A program made the translations under genes and the position numbers. Shown one piece after another: positions 1 through 8,471 of a stretch of 64,000 nt of DNA. How positions within the stretch are numbered: the first letter of the stretch is position 1; every line of letters begins with the position of its first letter. The DNA comes from Psychrobacter immobilis (lineage in GTDB: Bacteria > Pseudomonadota > Gammaproteobacteria > Pseudomonadales > Moraxellaceae): contig NZ_CAJHAD010000004.1 in the NCBI RefSeq assembly GCF_904846285.1, positions 62,001 through 126,000 on the forward strand. The letters run 5' to 3'. Under the pieces are notes generated by a model. The model was not told where the DNA came from and made no database searches. It saw nothing but the letters and a program-made list of their open reading frames with translations.

Positions 1-216
1 TATCCAGAGAGTACCGAATTATATAGCTGGTTTGATTATCGCAGTCGCGGCTTTAATGATGAGCCGAAACGCGGACTGCGTATTGACCACATTTTATGTA
101 CGGCGGATTTAATAGAGCACTGCGTCGACGCAGGCATCAGCTATGAGCTACGAGCCATGGAAAAACCCTCTGATCATGCGCCAATTTGGGCAGCTTTTGA
201 CTTAAACAAAGTATAA
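1..216 (+). CDS. xthA: Exodeoxyribonuclease III family, C-terminal part
   Basis: Reading frame 1 is open from the left edge to TAA at 214-216 and gives the last 71 residues of an exonuclease III/AP endonuclease of the EEP fold. The C-terminal signature is visible: an R-x-D-H-I-L-C-T strand, which carries an active-site Asp, and near the end [12 protein letters not shown] with the catalytic Asp-His pair. These enzymes cut DNA at abasic sites and degrade one strand of duplex DNA in base excision repair. The 5' part lies outside the window, so the exact subfamily cannot be settled. A putative 117-bp leader then precedes argJ. Confidence 0.85.
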   Translation, partial: YPESTELYSWFDYRSRGFNDEPKRGLRIDHILCTADLIEHCVDAGISYELRAMEKPSDHAPIWAAFDLNKV

Positions 217-333
217 TAACTCGCTTTTAACATCAGATTTTTAATAGCAGACTTTACAACCAAGAGTGTATAACGAAGATTTTATAAAAGATAACCAATA
301 AATAATGCATCAGCATTGATGAATAAGGATTGA

Positions 334-1560
334 ATGATGGCTGTCGGCAACGTTGCAGTACCCAATACGATTTATCCTATTGATGGAATCAAACTAAGCG
401 CCACCCCTGCAGGCGTACGCTACAAAGACCGCGATGATTTGGTGGTGATAGAAATTGCTTATAGCGCCAACACTGCGGTTGTTACTACGAAAAACACTTT
501 TTGTGCCGCGCCCGTACGCGTCTTACGTGAACACTTTGCTAAAGCCAGTCCGCGTTATTTAATTACCAATACAGGCAATGCCAATGCTGGCACAGGCGCT
601 GATGGCATGCGCCGTGCGCTTGATATCTGTAGCGCTTTAGCTACCAAAGTTGGCGTAGATGTCAGCTCTGTGTTGCCGTTTTCAACTGGTGTGATAGGTG
701 AGCCGCTAAACAGTGACGCCATCATCGCAGGCTTAGACAATGCGTTAGCCAACTTAGGCACTGATAATTGGCTCGCTGCCGCAAATGGCATTCGAACCAC
801 TGATACCATTCCAAAGCTTGCTAGTGAAAAGGTGAATGTCGATGCTAGCAGCTATCATATTACGGGCATGTCAAAAGGGTCAGGCATGATACGCCCTAAT
901 ATGGCGACCATGCTTGGCTATGTGGCCACGGACGCTAATATCGCCGCTGACTTATTGCAAGAAATGCTTAGCAAGATTAACGAGCAATCTTTTAACCGCA
1001 TTACTGTCGATGGCGATACCTCAACCAACGATTGCTGCGTTTTGATTGCCACAGGTACGGCGAGCTCAGAGGTTATTGATAGCCCAGAACATCCGCATTA
1101 TCAGCCGATATTTGCTGCTTTGACGGCGGTGTTTGTACGTTTGGCGCAATTGATTGTGCGAGATGGGGAAGGTGCTACCAAATTTATGACGGTAAAGGTC
1201 ACGGGCGGCAATACCACCCAAGAATGCTGCGATGTGGCATATGCCGTTGCTCATTCACCACTGGTCAAGACCGCATTCTTTGCCAGTGATGCCAACTGGG
1301 GTCGTATCTTAGCAGCGGTTGGTTATGCGAGTATCGATAACCTTGATACCGAGCAAGTCGATGTTTATCTAGACGAAGTGATGATTTGTCAAAATGGCGG
1401 TGTGGCTCCGACTTATACGGAAGCGGCTGGCAAAAAGGTCATGAGCCGTCCTGAGATTACCATTCATATTGATTTGGCACGTGGCGATGCTCAGGATACC
1501 GTTTATACCTGCGATTTATCTTACGATTACGTCAAGATAAACGCCGATTATCGTAGCTAA
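334..1560 (+). CDS. argJ: Bifunctional glutamate N-acetyltransferase/amino-acid acetyltransferase ArgJ
   Basis: ArgJ moves the acetyl group from N-acetylornithine to glutamate (and may also use acetyl-CoA), closing the cyclic arginine pathway in the cytoplasm. The 408-residue length is normal. The self-cleavage motif is present as KGSGMIRPNMATMLGY; cleavage should fall between Ala191 and Thr192, leaving Thr192 as the nucleophile of the beta chain. The conserved oxyanion-hole region (PFSTGVIGE) lies near residue 115. The start is ATG-ATG at 334/337 after an AAGGAT box, so either Met is possible. It stands alone, followed by an intrinsic terminator. Confidence 0.95.
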   Translation: MMAVGNVAVPNTIYPIDGIKLSATPAGVRYKDRDDLVVIEIAYSANTAVVTTKNTFCAAPVRVLREHFAKASPRYLITNTGNANAGTGADGMRRALDICSALATKVGVDVSSVLPFSTGVIGEPLNSDAIIAGLDNALANLGTDNWLAAANGIRTTDTIPKLASEKVNVDASSYHITGMSKGSGMIRPNMATMLGYVATDANIAADLLQEMLSKINEQSFNRITVDGDTSTNDCCVLIATGTASSEVIDSPEHPHYQPIFAALTAVFVRLAQLIVRDGEGATKFMTVKVTGGNTTQECCDVAYAVAHSPLVKTAFFASDANWGRILAAVGYASIDNLDTEQVDVYLDEVMICQNGGVAPTYTEAAGKKVMSRPEITIHIDLARGDAQDTVYTCDLSYDYVKINADYRS

Positions 1561-1581
1561 AAGTCATCTATATTTTTATAC

Positions 1582-1629
1582 AAACGCTCAAAGCTGTCAT
1601 TTTTATGCATAGTTTTGAGCGTTTTTTTA
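1582..1629 (+). terminator. Intrinsic terminator of argJ
   Basis: AAACGCTCAAA pairs with TTTGAGCGTTT across a loop of about 20 bases and is followed by a T run. It starts 22 bp after the argJ stop. Confidence 0.8.
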
Positions 1630-2025
1630 TGTCCAATACCGAATTATTCAATACCGCGATTTCTCTCATTAATAAATCACTGTTAATTAACGACCATGAA
1701 TAAAAACCATCTATTAACACCAGTTGCAAAAGCTGACGTTAAGTTACAAAGCAGTCATAGAGCGTTAGGGGCTGAGCGACCTATACTTACCGCAGTAAAC
1801 AATAGACGGTACTGATAATAAGAGCTGAGCGCTTTTTTATACATCAAGATATCGATTTATAAATCAAGTTTGTCTCGATTCTATAGCTTGTGATTAGTGC
1901 TTGTAATTAATTAGGCTTTTAATTAACAGTATCTTTATAAATACCTACTACCTTTTGAATAGTAATAATTGATTAAAATGAGTTCAAAAGGTAATGATTA
2001 ATACAAATAAACTGAGGATTTAATA
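1630..2025. other. Intergenic region, no confident gene
   Basis: This AT-rich spacer holds a 39-codon ATG frame (1696-1815) without a ribosome binding site, which I do not call a gene, and an inverted repeat just before the next lipoprotein gene. Nothing else is recognised. Confidence 0.6.
1949..1993. repeat. 11-bp inverted repeat upstream of lipoprotein gene
   Basis: TACCTTTTGAA at 1949-1959 and its exact complement TTCAAAAGGTA at 1983-1993 are 23 bp apart and end 32 bp before the lipoprotein start. No T run follows, so it looks more like an operator or a leader hairpin than a terminator. Confidence 0.6.
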
Positions 2026-2424
2026 ATGAAAAAATTAGCAATAGCTGCATTGATGACGACTTTTGTTTTGTCAGGTTGTTCTACTATTGGTATGAATAAT
2101 GAGCGTACTATGGTCGTTGAAGGCGAACCTGTAAACGTGAAAGTGGTTAATATTCCAAGCTTTAAAATAGAAATAGCGCCACTAAAAGCAGTATGTGAGC
2201 TACCAACTGCAAATGGCACTATGGTTGAATCAGAATGCCTACAATATCGTCAGACTTATCAGAAAAACTACACGCCTTTAAACGGTGATATCCAAGGCTT
2301 TACTTATGAGCCAAATTATCGCTATATTCTAGATGTGCGCCAAGAAGCGGTTATGAATGAAGCGACCAAAGTAGTTAAACCAGTTTGGATTCTAAACGAA
2401 GTGGTTTCAAAAACTGCTGAGTAA
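2026..2424 (+). CDS. Small lipoprotein, function unknown
   Basis: The 132-residue product starts with a type II signal peptide (MKKLAIAALMTTFVLSGC), with the lipobox LSGC and the acylated Cys at residue 18. The mature part of about 115 residues has no domain I recognise; two further Cys residues (in KAVCELP and ESECLQ) could form a disulfide in the periplasm. A GAGGATTTAATA box precedes the ATG. It is a single gene bounded by an inverted repeat upstream and a terminator downstream. It should be anchored to the inner or outer membrane. Its role cannot be told from the sequence. Confidence 0.8.
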   Translation: MKKLAIAALMTTFVLSGCSTIGMNNERTMVVEGEPVNVKVVNIPSFKIEIAPLKAVCELPTANGTMVESECLQYRQTYQKNYTPLNGDIQGFTYEPNYRYILDVRQEAVMNEATKVVKPVWILNEVVSKTAE

Positions 2425-2482
2425 CTTCTAGACCTAATTAGCATTAGCTAATATTGTTAAATTAGAATAGTTAACCACTTAT

Positions 2483-2514
2483 AAAAAAGCCTCTAATCAT
2501 TAGAGGCTTTTTTT
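2483..2514. terminator. Bidirectional terminator between lipoprotein gene and sdaA
   Basis: GCCTCTAA-TCA-TTAGAGGC flanked by A6 on the left and T7 on the right. It serves the lipoprotein gene on the plus strand and sdaA on the minus strand. Confidence 0.9.
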
Positions 2515-2548
2515 GTTTTACGTTGAACGATGAAAGTTTTGGTGTAGA

Positions 2549-3982
2549 TTAACATTGACTATAATTAACACTAACGCCGCGGGTGGCCGTGGGAATACGA
2601 TTATCAGCATAAATAGCAAGCCCACCGCGTGCGGTTTCTTTGTATTTATCAGACATATCAGCGCCTGTCTGCTTCATGGTTTCAATCGCTTTGTCTAGAG
2701 AAACAAAGTGCTGACCATTGCCGCGGCAGGCAAGACGAGCGGCATTGATGGCTTTTACTGCACCCATCGCATTGCGTTCGATACAAGGAACTTGTACCAA
2801 GCCGCCAATCGGGTCACAAGTAAGACCCAAATTATGCTCAATGCCAATCTCGGCGGCATTCAAGCATTTGGCTGGCGAGCCACCCATTATCTCAGCCAAT
2901 GCTGAGCCTGCCATGGCACAGGCTGAACCCACTTCGCCTTGGCAGCCAACCTCAGCACCAGAGATAGAAGCGTTTTGTTTAATTAAGCTACCAATGGCAG
3001 TAGCGTTTAATAAAAACTTACGGACGCCATCTTGGTTATAATCGGTTAAAAAATCACGATAATAGTGCAAAACCGCAGGAATAATACCCGCGGCACCATT
3101 GGTCGGTGCGGTGACCACTTTACCACCATTGGCATTTTCTTCATTGACGGCAAGGGCATACAAATCGACCCAATCCATCGCTGCGAGCTTATCGGTTTTG
3201 GCGATAGGCAAGTCCTTTTCAGCGCATAGTTGCTTATGTAAATCGTGGGCGCGGCGTTTAACATCCAGCCCGCCCGGTAAAATGCCGCTGTTTTTACAAC
3301 CTTGAGTCACGCAGTCCTGCATCACCTCCCAAATCGTATCTAAATAGCTAAAGATATCTGCTTGATTGCGGTAGTGACATTCGTTGGCGAGTACCAGCTC
3401 GCTGATACTTAACCCATGCTCACGGCACTGCTCAAGCAACTCTGCGGCATTATTAAAAGGGTAGGGAACGATATCAATCGTTGGGCTGGCATGATCCTCA
3501 TCGGGATTATTGGCATCATCTTCGTTGATAACGAAGCCACCACCAACTGAATAATAAGTCTGCTGGTACTTGCTACCATCGGTTAATAACGCGCGGATGG
3601 TCAATGCATTCGGATGATAGGGCAACACGGTATCATCGTACCAATACATATCGCGCTCGCTATCGAAGTCTATAATGTGTTTGCCAGACAAATTGAGCTG
3701 CTTATCAGTAAAAATAGGCGCTAGATATTCGCCAGTCAAGCGGGTATCAATGGTGCTCGGCGTATGTCCAAGCAAGCCCAAATATATCGCCGTATCGGTT
3801 GCGTGTCCTTTACCGGTAGCGGCCAAAGAGCCATAAAGCTCTATTTCAATATTTTTAATCGACGTTAATGCGCTTTGTTTAAGCAATGATGTCAAAAATA
3901 AGTTGGCAGCTATCATGGGTCCGACCGTATGAGAGCTCGATGGTCCAATACCAATTTTAAATAAGTCGAAAACACTAATCAT
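2549..3982 (-). CDS. sdaA: L-serine dehydratase, single-chain iron-sulfur type
   Basis: This 477-residue enzyme deaminates L-serine to pyruvate and ammonia using a [4Fe-4S] cluster. The N-terminal beta domain opens with the family signature FKIGIGPSSSHTVGP. The alpha domain holds cluster cysteines in GCQGEVGSACAMAG and in LTCDPIGGLVQVPCIERN. Length and domain order match the one-chain bacterial type (SdaA/SdaB/TdcG), so sdaA rather than sdaB is a choice of name only. It is a single gene, convergent with the upstream lipoprotein gene and divergent from the uracil permease gene. Confidence 0.93.
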   Translation of the reverse strand: MISVFDLFKIGIGPSSSHTVGPMIAANLFLTSLLKQSALTSIKNIEIELYGSLAATGKGHATDTAIYLGLLGHTPSTIDTRLTGEYLAPIFTDKQLNLSGKHIIDFDSERDMYWYDDTVLPYHPNALTIRALLTDGSKYQQTYYSVGGGFVINEDDANNPDEDHASPTIDIVPYPFNNAAELLEQCREHGLSISELVLANECHYRNQADIFSYLDTIWEVMQDCVTQGCKNSGILPGGLDVKRRAHDLHKQLCAEKDLPIAKTDKLAAMDWVDLYALAVNEENANGGKVVTAPTNGAAGIIPAVLHYYRDFLTDYNQDGVRKFLLNATAIGSLIKQNASISGAEVGCQGEVGSACAMAGSALAEIMGGSPAKCLNAAEIGIEHNLGLTCDPIGGLVQVPCIERNAMGAVKAINAARLACRGNGQHFVSLDKAIETMKQTGADMSDKYKETARGGLAIYADNRIPTATRGVSVNYSQC

Positions 3983-4403
3983 AAAAATACCAAGAAATTG
4001 TCAGTGCATCAGCGTATGTTATAGATAGGCTTTAGGACTGGTAGGAAAAAAATAATAGATAACGCTCGCAAAAGCCTTGATGAATACAGCACGATGACAA
4101 GGTACACGATTATTTAAAGGCGTATTTCAATAGATGAGGCATTTAAATAATATGGGAAAGTTATCTATAGATGTCACTCAGTATAGGCGTACAGGGGACT
4201 ATTGAATAATAACTTTTATTTATCATAGAACTCCGTTATCATGCTCGCAGCCATTACCTGTGTAACATCCTGTAAGCTCGTCAGTGTTTATTATTTTTGA
4301 TAGTTCACACGATCTATCTGTTTTCGTCTCGGCTCAATTCATAGTTGTATTTCTCACAGTTTTTTAGCTGACGAGTATTCTCTTAGCTCAAATAGGACAG
4401 CGC
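3983..4403. other. Divergent intergenic region sdaA / uracil permease
   Basis: This 421-bp spacer must hold the promoters of two divergent genes. I found no clear -35/-10 pair, repeat or RNA element in it. Confidence 0.5.
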
Positions 4404-5822
4404 ATGACAACTCCCGAACCTCATTCTCCAAAACCCGAAAATAGCACCCAAGAATCTGCTCCGCATAATGCATTAGAAGCGGCTGGTATTGATGCAACTG
4501 CAATGAGCTATCCGCACAATCCAGACTTTGATAATGGTCGTTGGTTTCCAACGTGGCGTCCGTACGGCGGTGATTTGGATCGTGATCCGGTCGGTATCAA
4601 TGAGTATTTGCCACCAGCAAAGAGCGTTTTGTTAGGTGTGCAGCATACTTTTGCGATGTTTGGGGCGACAGTGCTGGCGCCATTATTAATGGGCTTTGAC
4701 CCTAATTTAGCCATTTTGATGTCCGGTATTTGTACGGTGATGTTTTTTATGATTACCGGCGGGCGCATGCCAAGTTATTTGGGCTCAAGTTTTGCCTTTA
4801 TTGGTCCAGTTATTGCGGTGACGGCTTATGCGGGTGTGGGATTCAATGACAATTTGAATGTCGCCTTGGGCGGTATCATGGCATGCGGCATCATTTATGC
4901 CTTGATAGGTCTTTTAGTAATGAAGACGGGTACAGGTTGGATTGAGCGCTTGATGCCACCTATTGTTACCGGTGCAATTGTGATGATTATTGGTTTGAAT
5001 TTAGCGCCAGTGACCATTCAAGGGGTTTCCGCCAACCAGTTTGATGCATGGATGGCGACGCTGACAGTATTACTTATCAGTGGGGTGGCTGTATTTACCC
5101 GCGGTATGCTGCGCCGTCTGTTGTTGCTTGTTGGTTTAATTTTGTCGTATATCGCCTATTTTGTCATGACCAATGTGCTTGGCTATGGCGTTCCGATTGA
5201 CTTTACTGGTGTATCAGCAGCGTCATGGTTTGGCTTGCCAAGTATTCATTCACCGCGTTTTGAGATGAGTGCGATTATATTGATTGCCCCTGTTGCCTTT
5301 ATTTTAGTGGCTGAAAACTTGGGACATTTTAAAGCAGTAGAAGGCATGACCAAAGCGCGAGTAACGCCTTATATGGGTCGAGCATTTTTTGCTGATGGTT
5401 TAGCAACGACGTTTTCGGCAGGTTTTGGTGGCACAGGGGTGACCACTTATGCAGAAAATATCGGTGTCATGGCAGTCACCAAAGTATATAGTACGACGAT
5501 TTTTGTAGTAGCTGGTTTGGTTGCTATCTTGCTTGGATTATCTCCAAAATTTGGCGCGATTATTCAGACAATACCGGCAGCTTTATTGGGCGGTGCATCT
5601 ATCGTAGTGTTTGGTTTGATTGCGATTGCAGGGGCAAAAATTTGGATAGACAATCGTATCGACTTTAGTAAAAACAGCAATTTAATCATTGCGGCCGTTA
5701 CCGTGATTATGGGTACGGGTAATTTTAGCCTGAATCTGGGTGGCTTTGACTTGGGCGGTATTGGTACGGCTACCTTAGCCGCGATTGTGCTTAATGCCTT
5801 ATTTAACAAACAAAAAGATTAA
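4404..5822 (+). CDS. uraA: Uracil permease, NCS2 family
   Basis: A nucleobase:proton symporter of the NCS2 (UraA/UapA) family, 472 residues with about 12-14 hydrophobic segments from residue 75 onward. The substrate-site glutamates of UraA are visible in the contexts VAENLGHF and TYAENIGVMAVTKVYST. The second motif is much closer to UraA than to xanthine permeases, so uracil is the likely cargo. The N-terminus carries a hydrophilic extension of about 60 residues rich in Pro, Asn and Asp, longer than in E. coli UraA. AGGACAGCGC precedes the ATG, and a terminator follows. Confidence 0.88.
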   Translation: MTTPEPHSPKPENSTQESAPHNALEAAGIDATAMSYPHNPDFDNGRWFPTWRPYGGDLDRDPVGINEYLPPAKSVLLGVQHTFAMFGATVLAPLLMGFDPNLAILMSGICTVMFFMITGGRMPSYLGSSFAFIGPVIAVTAYAGVGFNDNLNVALGGIMACGIIYALIGLLVMKTGTGWIERLMPPIVTGAIVMIIGLNLAPVTIQGVSANQFDAWMATLTVLLISGVAVFTRGMLRRLLLLVGLILSYIAYFVMTNVLGYGVPIDFTGVSAASWFGLPSIHSPRFEMSAIILIAPVAFILVAENLGHFKAVEGMTKARVTPYMGRAFFADGLATTFSAGFGGTGVTTYAENIGVMAVTKVYSTTIFVVAGLVAILLGLSPKFGAIIQTIPAALLGGASIVVFGLIAIAGAKIWIDNRIDFSKNSNLIIAAVTVIMGTGNFSLNLGGFDLGGIGTATLAAIVLNALFNKQKD

Positions 5823-5912
5823 TAGACAAAAAGATTAACCGTCAAAAAGGTGAACTGCTAAAATGATTGATGTTTTAATCATAAAATTAAAAAACTTCAT
5901 AGAGCGATAAGC

Positions 5913-5940
5913 AAAAGCCACAATCATTATTGTGGCTTTT
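5913..5940. terminator. Bidirectional intrinsic terminator
   Basis: AAAAGCCACAAT-CATT-ATTGTGGCTTTT lies between the convergent uracil permease and DMT transporter genes and has A and T tails on its two sides. Confidence 0.88.
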
Positions 5941-5986
5941 ATTCGTTATGACGCTTATTTATAAACATTGTTATTTGCTGTGTTCT

Positions 5987-6919
5987 TTATTTATAGTCAC
6001 GTTTATAAAACCGTGAAAAAAACCGATAACGTCGTAGCACGCGTGGTTTAGGTTTCAATGAACCTAAATAAATGGCAAACATAGTCAGCAGCGCACCACT
6101 CCATTGTAAAGTATTAATGGGTTTATCGAGCCAGCTATAATCAATCACCAAAGCGGCAATGGGCTCGGTTAATAATAGCAACCCTGTCAATGCTAATGAC
6201 AACTTAGGAATAGAGTAGGCGATAAGCCCCCACGCTAAGCATTGCATCACTGTGCCATAAATCAACACCCACCCAATTTCAGACCACGTATTGGGCAGAA
6301 TATGACCCATATCAAACACGAACATTGGGATAATCATTGCCACTACGCCGCCGATACTAATCAGTTGCATGAGCATAAATATCGGCGTTGGCTCAGTGTC
6401 GTGGGTCTTACGGATAAAGGTCATTGACGCGGCAAGCATAGCGCCTGAGATAATGCCCGTAACGAAACCCCAGGTCGCGGCGGTATTTTGCGCAAACTCA
6501 GGGCTGCCTATCATTGCCACGCCTAACATGGCTAGAAATAAACTGATAAGCTGCAAAATAGACTGGCGCTCATTAAAATATAAAAAACCAATGGCTGCTA
6601 AAAAGAAAATCTGCAAGCTGTTTAATAAGGTTGAGATACCAGGGCCGACCGCATAAATACTCTCGTGCCATAGTGCCAAATCGAGTCCTAAAAATGCGCC
6701 CGATAATAAACCGTAAAAAATAGCCCGTTTTGAGCGCGGTAGTCGTTGCCCCGTCATTTTAGCCAATACAGCGAATACCACACCTGAAATAGCCAGGCGC
6801 CAAAATGACATCGCCCAACCACCAATATCGACATGGGCGACAATCAAGCTGCCCAAACCGAAAATAACACAACCAATGACCAAGCCAGTAGCGGCGGAGC
6901 GTGAAGCGGCAATAGCCAT
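5987..6919 (-). CDS. DMT superfamily (EamA) transporter
   Basis: A 310-residue inner-membrane protein with ten predicted hydrophobic segments arranged as two EamA repeats, the usual plan of drug/metabolite exporters. The C-terminus is short, basic and cytoplasmic. The start ATG follows AAGGATATTGC. Substrate cannot be read from the sequence; members export amino acids, metabolites or drugs. It is a single gene, convergent with the uracil permease gene, and has no visible partner. Confidence 0.85.
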   Translation of the reverse strand: MAIAASRSAATGLVIGCVIFGLGSLIVAHVDIGGWAMSFWRLAISGVVFAVLAKMTGQRLPRSKRAIFYGLLSGAFLGLDLALWHESIYAVGPGISTLLNSLQIFFLAAIGFLYFNERQSILQLISLFLAMLGVAMIGSPEFAQNTAATWGFVTGIISGAMLAASMTFIRKTHDTEPTPIFMLMQLISIGGVVAMIIPMFVFDMGHILPNTWSEIGWVLIYGTVMQCLAWGLIAYSIPKLSLALTGLLLLTEPIAALVIDYSWLDKPINTLQWSGALLTMFAIYLGSLKPKPRVLRRYRFFSRFYKRDYK

Positions 6920-7262
6920 GCAATATCCTTATCTTATTACTATGATGCTTTTTTAATGGTTTTTATCGTCGTTTGCTAAAGCGGTGACTTAAACAAGCTA
7001 TATTGTCAGTGTTTTGCACTTGAAATGGAATGGTTTGATACGATTTATTTTATAATGACGGATCACACACTATGTATAAATAAAACAGTCACCTTCTTAC
7101 AGGAATAGCATTGGCGCAAACGCTGTCATTTGTTACTCTACTGCCTATCTGTATTTGAAATCGGTCATGTTTTAAAGTAGTGATGCTCTTCAAATACTTA
7201 ACTTAATATACTCAACTTCATATATTCATATAGCCTCTATTATTTTTAGCCTAGGTTTGCTT
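6920..7262. other. Divergent intergenic region, nothing recognised
   Basis: A 343-bp AT-rich spacer between the EamA gene and the WG-repeat gene. A TATAAT at about 7048 has only a 10-bp gap to an upstream TTGATA, so I do not call it a promoter. Confidence 0.5.
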
Positions 7263-8342
7263 ATGCTGCTACGTTCTATATCAAAACGACAAATAGATTT
7301 CTTATCCACATTATCGCCACAACTGCCGCGAGGCAGTTGTGGCGTGCGCCTGTTTGTGATGAGTATAATAGCTGCTACGTTTTTTTTGATGTCAAATGCG
7401 CAAGCGGCCAGCTGTAAAATACCCAAAAGTTATTATAAAAATGTCGCTTGTACAGCCAGTAGCGGCTATTTCTTAGCGATCAAAGATTTTGGTGCGCCAG
7501 TTGCCTTGATTGATAAACAAGGTAAAAGTGTGGTTGATTTATCCCGCTATCAAAAAGTAGATGCCGATAAAATATCGGGCGGATTGCTACCGGTACTCCA
7601 TAACGGTCGGGTAGGTTATGTCAATATGCAAGGTCGCGAGGCTATCCCTGCGATGTACGATATGCTCAAGGAGAGTCAAGGTTGGGCGCGTCCCGTCTCT
7701 GAAGGTCGCATCGTAGTCAAACAAAACGGTCATTATGGGGTTATCGATACCGCCAATAAGACTATTGTGCCATTTGCCGCTGCAATTAGTGATATAGATG
7801 ATTATCGCGGCGGGATGACGCGCGTGCGTAAAAACCAAACCATAAGCTGGTTGGATAAAAATGGCAAACCTACGCGTGACTCGAATTCGAACAGTAAGGC
7901 TGATAGCCAAACATCGACGACAAGAGCACCTGCTAGTAATAGTAATATTAACAGTAGTAATAATGCTAACGAAAACGCCAAGGAGATGCAGCAATCAGTG
8001 GCAACAGGTCGTTTTACCACCCTGCAGCCACGTCAACAAGATGGCAGATGGGGCTTTGTTGACGATGACAATGTCACCATGATTACTTATTCGTTTGATG
8101 AGGTGCTTCCATTTTCTGAAGGGTTGGCGGGCGTGCGCATCGATAACGAATGGGGTTTTGTCAACTTAGGCGGCGAGTTAGTGATTCCTTTTCGCTTTGA
8201 TAATAGCGGCGTGAGCGTAGGCGATAGTTATAAAAACCAGCCAGCATTTGTATTTATAAATGGTAAAGCATGGATTGGTAATTTAAAGAATGGCGATAAG
8301 ATGTGTATTGACAAAGAGGGCGCTGGTGTCGGTTGTGATTAA
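7263..8342 (+). CDS. WG-repeat-containing exported protein
   Basis: The 359-residue product consists of WG repeats (GxxGxxDxxGxxxxPxxYD type), seen at roughly residues 80-200 (GRVGYVNMQGREAIPAMYD, GHYGVIDTANKTIVPF) and 260-330 (GRWGFVDDDN, NEWGFVNLGGELVIPF). A Ser/Asn/Thr-rich linker of about 50 residues separates the two groups. WG repeats are likely protein-binding beta modules of unknown function. A hydrophobic segment ending AQAA, near residue 50, suggests secretion, but the basic stretch before it is unusually long. ATG 7263 was chosen over TTG 7257; ATG 7360 would give a normal short signal peptide but has no ribosome binding site. A perfect hairpin lies between the two ATGs. Confidence 0.75.
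   Translation: MLLRSISKRQIDFLSTLSPQLPRGSCGVRLFVMSIIAATFFLMSNAQAASCKIPKSYYKNVACTASSGYFLAIKDFGAPVALIDKQGKSVVDLSRYQKVDADKISGGLLPVLHNGRVGYVNMQGREAIPAMYDMLKESQGWARPVSEGRIVVKQNGHYGVIDTANKTIVPFAAAISDIDDYRGGMTRVRKNQTISWLDKNGKPTRDSNSNSKADSQTSTTRAPASNSNINSSNNANENAKEMQQSVATGRFTTLQPRQQDGRWGFVDDDNVTMITYSFDEVLPFSEGLAGVRIDNEWGFVNLGGELVIPFRFDNSGVSVGDSYKNQPAFVFINGKAWIGNLKNGDKMCIDKEGAGVGCD
7315..7344 (+). repeat. Perfect 13-bp hairpin with GCGA loop inside 5' coding region
   Basis: CGCCACAACTGCC at 7315-7327 and its exact complement at 7332-7344 are separated by GCGA, a GNRA-type tetraloop. In frame it encodes the awkward stretch SPQLPRGSCG before the signal peptide core, and it lies only 16 bp upstream of the alternative start at 7360. 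Confidence 0.8.
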
Positions 8343-8385
8343 TGTTTAACACTTATCATTTAATATTGTGATTAAACTCGCAGGT

Positions 8386-8437
8386 AAAAAAGAGTGTCAG
8401 AATTATGGATAATCTATCGCTCCGACACTCTTTTTTA
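8386..8437. terminator. Terminator between WG-repeat gene and hydrolase gene
   Basis: AAAAAAGAGTGTC pairs with GACACTCTTTTTT over a 25-base loop. The genes on both sides are convergent, so it probably works both ways. Confidence 0.8.
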
Positions 8438-8471
8438 TGGTTTATTGATTAACAGTTCTACACTTAAAACA

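Noticed and set aside
1696..1815. 39-codon ATG frame between argJ and the lipoprotein gene
   Set aside because: No ribosome binding site or recognised peptide; length is compatible with chance.
7032..7053. TTGATA ... TATAAT upstream of the WG-repeat gene
   Set aside because: The gap is about 10 bp, far from the 16-18 bp needed.
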